From positions 1-64,000 of IMG/VR virus record IMGVR_UViG_3300042503_001430: a stretch of 64,000 nt of DNA; one strand, given 5' to 3'. Positions 61,494 through 64,000 of the stretch are shown here, one piece after another. A model generated the notes under the pieces. That model searched no databases. It saw only the letters and a program-made list of their open reading frames with translations, and was not told the DNA's origin. Each line of letters starts with the position of its first letter. Within the stretch, counting starts at the first letter, position 1. The DNA comes from a virus. Position numbers and translations under genes: made by a program.

Positions 61494-63986
61494 TTACTGA
61501 CAAGCTACCATAGAAGAGAGACCCCTTGTGTCTGGTTGAGCACATCCGCCAGATGCTTGGGGTTTTTCGGTTGAGCCAGTGCTTTGAACAGAAGATGCGT
61601 CAATATTTTGATTTACTATCACTGGTGATATTCTTTGTTCTGCGACTTGTTGCTTGCTCAAGTCGGCAACGGTTTTCCCTGCACTTGAATATATCGACTG
61701 AATTGGTGGACTTATCTGATTTGCCGTCAGACTCGCTGGCATAATAGGTGGACTAGGCAGTTGTGTGCGTGACCCACTTATCTGTGGTCGTGTAGACATA
61801 CCTTTGTTGGTGATTTGTGTGAGCTTTGCTCCATATTTTGGATCGGTTGCATACCCTGTCGCTGCTTGAGCTGTGATAGCTTCTTGTATGTTGTTTGCGT
61901 TCAAAACGCCAGCATATCGTTTGTTCGTCTGCAAGAATTTTATGTAATCTGCTGCCGAGTCTTGCATGTTGTCATATGAACGGAAGCTATCTTTGATGGT
62001 AACGTATTTACCGTTGATGAATTCTTTTGTTGCTATACCCTTATTCTTCTTTGAGAAGTCTTTGATGCCGAAGTAGTTGTTACCTGCTGCGGTGCTCTTT
62101 CCATAGCCTGTTTCGAGACTTGATTGTGCTGCACCAAGACGAGCAACAACTTCTGGATTTTTAACACCAGCTTTCTTAGCTTCTGCAAGTAGCGTTGCAT
62201 ACATGTTATCATAAAATTCTTGTTGTGACTGCTTCATCGGCGAAGCACTTCTATTCACATCGATTGCATCAGCACTGGTTTTTGACACCACAGCAACTTT
62301 ATTCTGTGTTGCATTCTCTTGCAGCTCTTCTCTCTTCTTCATTCTATCTTCTGCTTCGAGCTGCTGTTTGTCGATAGTGTTTTGAAATTCGATTTGTCTT
62401 GCTTCTTTCTCTCTTGCGATTTCTTCACGAGCAACTTTTCTATCACCCATTTTCTTGATGAGACCATATTCTTGCTCTTGCATCTCTTGGGTGAGAGGAT
62501 TGAGAGTTTTTACTGCTAAGCCTGTTGGGTCAGCTTCCATGAGTTTGATTGCTTGTTTGATAAGCCAGTCGAGTACTGATATTTTTATGGAGTCTATGGT
62601 GTCGCCAATATCGAGAAATATCTCTTTCACCGTACCCCACATGTCGAGAAAGAAGTTCTTGATGACTAACAGACCATTAGAGAAGGTGTCTGTTACCCAA
62701 ACGCCAAAGTCATCAAAAAACTGTGATATTTTTTGTCCGCCAATATAACCCATGAGGCCGCCGAGCATCGCACCGACCATACCACCGATAGCTGCGCCGA
62801 ACGGTCCAGCAGTCACCAAACCAATTCCTGCTCCGGTTATTGCATATCTGCCTGCGGTTGAGAATGCATTCACGACGCCATTACCGGAACCGCCGAGAAC
62901 TGCACCTATTGTGCTTGCTATTTTACTGACACCCCATTCGTCGGATTTTAACCAACCCTTGATTCCCTCAACGACATTCCAAATGATGCTGCCCACGATG
63001 AGTGTTACTGGATTTGTCGCCGCGCCAACTATTGCACCACCAGCACCGGCGAGCATCGTTGACATCATTCCCATCAAACCTCTACCCGACATAGCACCGA
63101 GTAGTGACGAAAATATACCACCTTGCGATTCGGTTTTTACTGTGGTTGTCTCTCTTGTGTCTCGCCCTCGTCTTCGTTCTCTTTCATTTTCTATGTTCTG
63201 AAAGTTCAAGTCTTCAATGATGTCTTGCATCATTGATTGAGAATCTTGTATTGTAGCGAGTATTCGTTTAACGTCTACCGAGATTGTGTTTAGTACAGCT
63301 TCTACACCGTCGCCGCTGCCGCCAAATGGCGATGTACCAACCGGCTGAGATGGACCTAAGAAATCATCTTCTGGTATGGGTCCAGGTCCACGTGGCGCCC
63401 TCTTTATTCGAACACCCTTACCAAGCAGTGATGCAGCATCTTGTTTTATAGCTGCATTTTGAATGTTTTTCTTGTTCGCTCTATTCGACAGAGCTTTACC
63501 AACAACACCCTTTAAGAATCCACCAGTGCGTGTGACTGCTTTTGTTGCTAAGTTGATGAGTGGGTCGTTAGCAAATGCGGTGCCCATCACACCTTCTACC
63601 ATACTGCCAGCATTTTCTGTCCACCCTTTGACAATATTTGTAGCTGCGTCTAATACGCTTGTTTTGTCTGAGATTTTTTTTCTTAGGTACTTGTTGACAA
63701 GTCCGGTTGCATTTGTCAGTGCTGCGGTTTCTTTTTTGCTTAAATTTGCTTGCTGAATATACGAATCGAGTTCAACAATTCGTGCTACGTTTGCTTGAAG
63801 TATGTCGAGATCGGCATCATCGCTCTCTGATAGAACAGACCTGATGATGTCGATAGCTTGTGTTGCAAAATCTGTCTTTACCTTTGTTGCTTGTGTGTCA
63901 ATGTTGGTGTCAAGAATCTCTCTTTCGGTTGAGAGCCTAGCAATTTTCTCTTTTAGAGTCTCGTTTATCTTGGACACCTTTGCCAT
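61494..63986 (-). CDS. Large tail protein with a glucosaminidase-like domain
   Basis: 830 residues on the minus strand. An N-terminal coiled coil (ETLKEKIARLSTEREILDTN) is followed by Gly/Ala-rich hydrophobic segments (MMSTMLAGAGGAIVGAATNP, GMVGAMLGGLMGYIGG) as in tape-measure-type proteins, then a charged helix (KVAREEIAREKEARQIEF). Roughly residues 585-720 form a FlgJ/GH73 glucosaminidase-like domain: VVARLGAAQSSLETGYGKS, GNNYFGIK and DSFRSYDNMQDSAADYIKFL. It likely cuts peptidoglycan during DNA entry. It abuts gp32 tail to tail and begins an antisense structural block. Confidence 0.85.
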   Translation of the reverse strand: MAKVSKINETLKEKIARLSTEREILDTNIDTQATKVKTDFATQAIDIIRSVLSESDDADLDILQANVARIVELDSYIQQANLSKKETAALTNATGLVNKYLRKKISDKTSVLDAATNIVKGWTENAGSMVEGVMGTAFANDPLINLATKAVTRTGGFLKGVVGKALSNRANKKNIQNAAIKQDAASLLGKGVRIKRAPRGPGPIPEDDFLGPSQPVGTSPFGGSGDGVEAVLNTISVDVKRILATIQDSQSMMQDIIEDLNFQNIENERERRRGRDTRETTTVKTESQGGIFSSLLGAMSGRGLMGMMSTMLAGAGGAIVGAATNPVTLIVGSIIWNVVEGIKGWLKSDEWGVSKIASTIGAVLGGSGNGVVNAFSTAGRYAITGAGIGLVTAGPFGAAIGGMVGAMLGGLMGYIGGQKISQFFDDFGVWVTDTFSNGLLVIKNFFLDMWGTVKEIFLDIGDTIDSIKISVLDWLIKQAIKLMEADPTGLAVKTLNPLTQEMQEQEYGLIKKMGDRKVAREEIAREKEARQIEFQNTIDKQQLEAEDRMKKREELQENATQNKVAVVSKTSADAIDVNRSASPMKQSQQEFYDNMYATLLAEAKKAGVKNPEVVARLGAAQSSLETGYGKSTAAGNNYFGIKDFSKKNKGIATKEFINGKYVTIKDSFRSYDNMQDSAADYIKFLQTNKRYAGVLNANNIQEAITAQAATGYATDPKYGAKLTQITNKGMSTRPQISGSRTQLPSPPIMPASLTANQISPPIQSIYSSAGKTVADLSKQQVAEQRISPVIVNQNIDASSVQSTGSTEKPQASGGCAQPDTRGLSSMVACQ
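61521..61567 (+). terminator. Probable gp32 terminator inside the convergent gene
   Basis: ACCCC and TCTGG (61521-61535) pair with CCAGA and GGGGT (61549-61563), followed by TTTT. The stem has an internal loop. It lies inside the coding end of the antisense tail gene, 28 bases after the gp32 stop. Confidence 0.55.
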
Positions 63987-64000
63987 TGTCTACCTGCTAT

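Noticed and set aside
62752-63201. Plus-strand Pro/Thr-rich ORFs opposite the large tail gene
   Set aside because: They are the reverse reading of the Gly/Ala-rich coding sequence of the minus-strand gene and have no independent signals.
1-64000. tRNA genes and CRISPR arrays
   Set aside because: No cloverleaf with a proper anticodon arm apart from the tmRNA tRNA-like domain, and no regularly spaced direct repeats were seen by eye.

Overview
The window is part of a T4-like (contractile-tailed, Tevenvirinae-related) phage genome. The evidence is an almost complete set of T4 replication, recombination and late-transcription genes: UvsY, UvsW, gp55, gp47, gp46, gp45, gp44, gp62, RegA, gp43, UvsX, gp41, gp61, RNase H, gp33, gp59 and gp32, most in canonical order. 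The gene order and several hypothetical families look more like marine/cyanophage-type T4 relatives than coliphage T4. No photosynthesis genes are visible. A two-component spanin with a lipobox, a GH24 endolysin and a Gram-negative-style tmRNA tag suggest a Gram-negative, probably proteobacterial, host. This is inference. No tRNA genes were recognised.

Layout. 1-4.6 kb: end of a virion gene with a strong terminator, a tail-tube-fold protein, a small HExxH protein, uvsY, an antisense GIY-YIG homing endonuclease, uvsW. 5-15.7 kb: sigma factor gp55, gp47/gp46, a ClpP-like protease, a DNA methyltransferase, two tandem SemiSWEET-like membrane proteins, a HExxH+VWA protein and its MoxR/CobS-like AAA+ partner. 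15.8-26.9 kb: clamp, clamp loader, regA, dUTPase, endolysin, DNA polymerase split into two genes (43A and 43B) around a candidate nuclease and dCMP deaminase, uvsX, gp41. 26.9-36.5 kb: late virion-associated genes, many carrying an N-terminal peptide matching the T4 capsid-targeting sequence. 36.6-54.6 kb: small genes, spanins, primase, an exported protein, class II ribonucleotide reductase, RuvC-like resolvase, exonuclease, uracil-DNA glycosylase, PLP-fold enzyme, glycosyltransferase, RNase H, PhoH, nucleotide pyrophosphohydrolase. 55-58 kb: an RNA-rich island. 58-61.5 kb: Hsp20, DNA ligase, gp33, gp59, gp32. 61.5-64 kb: antisense tail protein with a glucosaminidase-like domain.

Most notable points. 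(1) Seven proteins start with the same ten-residue pattern M-K-[TSN]-F-x-x-[YF]-[LI]-x-E. In T4 this type of peptide routes internal proteins into the prohead and is cut off by the gp21 protease. The tagged set includes a zinc metallopeptidase, a HAD phosphatase, a Pol-beta-type nucleotidyltransferase and a protein with ligase-like motifs. (2) The island at 55.1-57.8 kb holds a phage tmRNA (tag ANFNDSAYALAA), a three-way-junction RNA with a kissing loop starting at a late promoter, the tagged nucleotidyltransferase, a Cys-rich membrane protein, a long structured RNA containing a hammerhead ribozyme core, and an antisense PD-(D/E)XK nuclease. (3) Other oddities are the split polymerase, the SemiSWEET pair, an RNase H gene that must start at a non-AUG codon, a zinc-less gp32, and a glycosyltransferase with a possible C-terminal DNA-binding domain.

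Regulation. Two promoter classes are visible: sigma70-like promoters (TTGACA-type -35, 16-18 bp, TATACT/TATAAT) before early and middle genes, and T4-type late promoters ([CG][ACT]TAAATA) about 28-40 bp before late genes, matching the presence of gp55, gp33 and gp45. All functional calls rest on reading the sequence and recalled family features. No database search was run.
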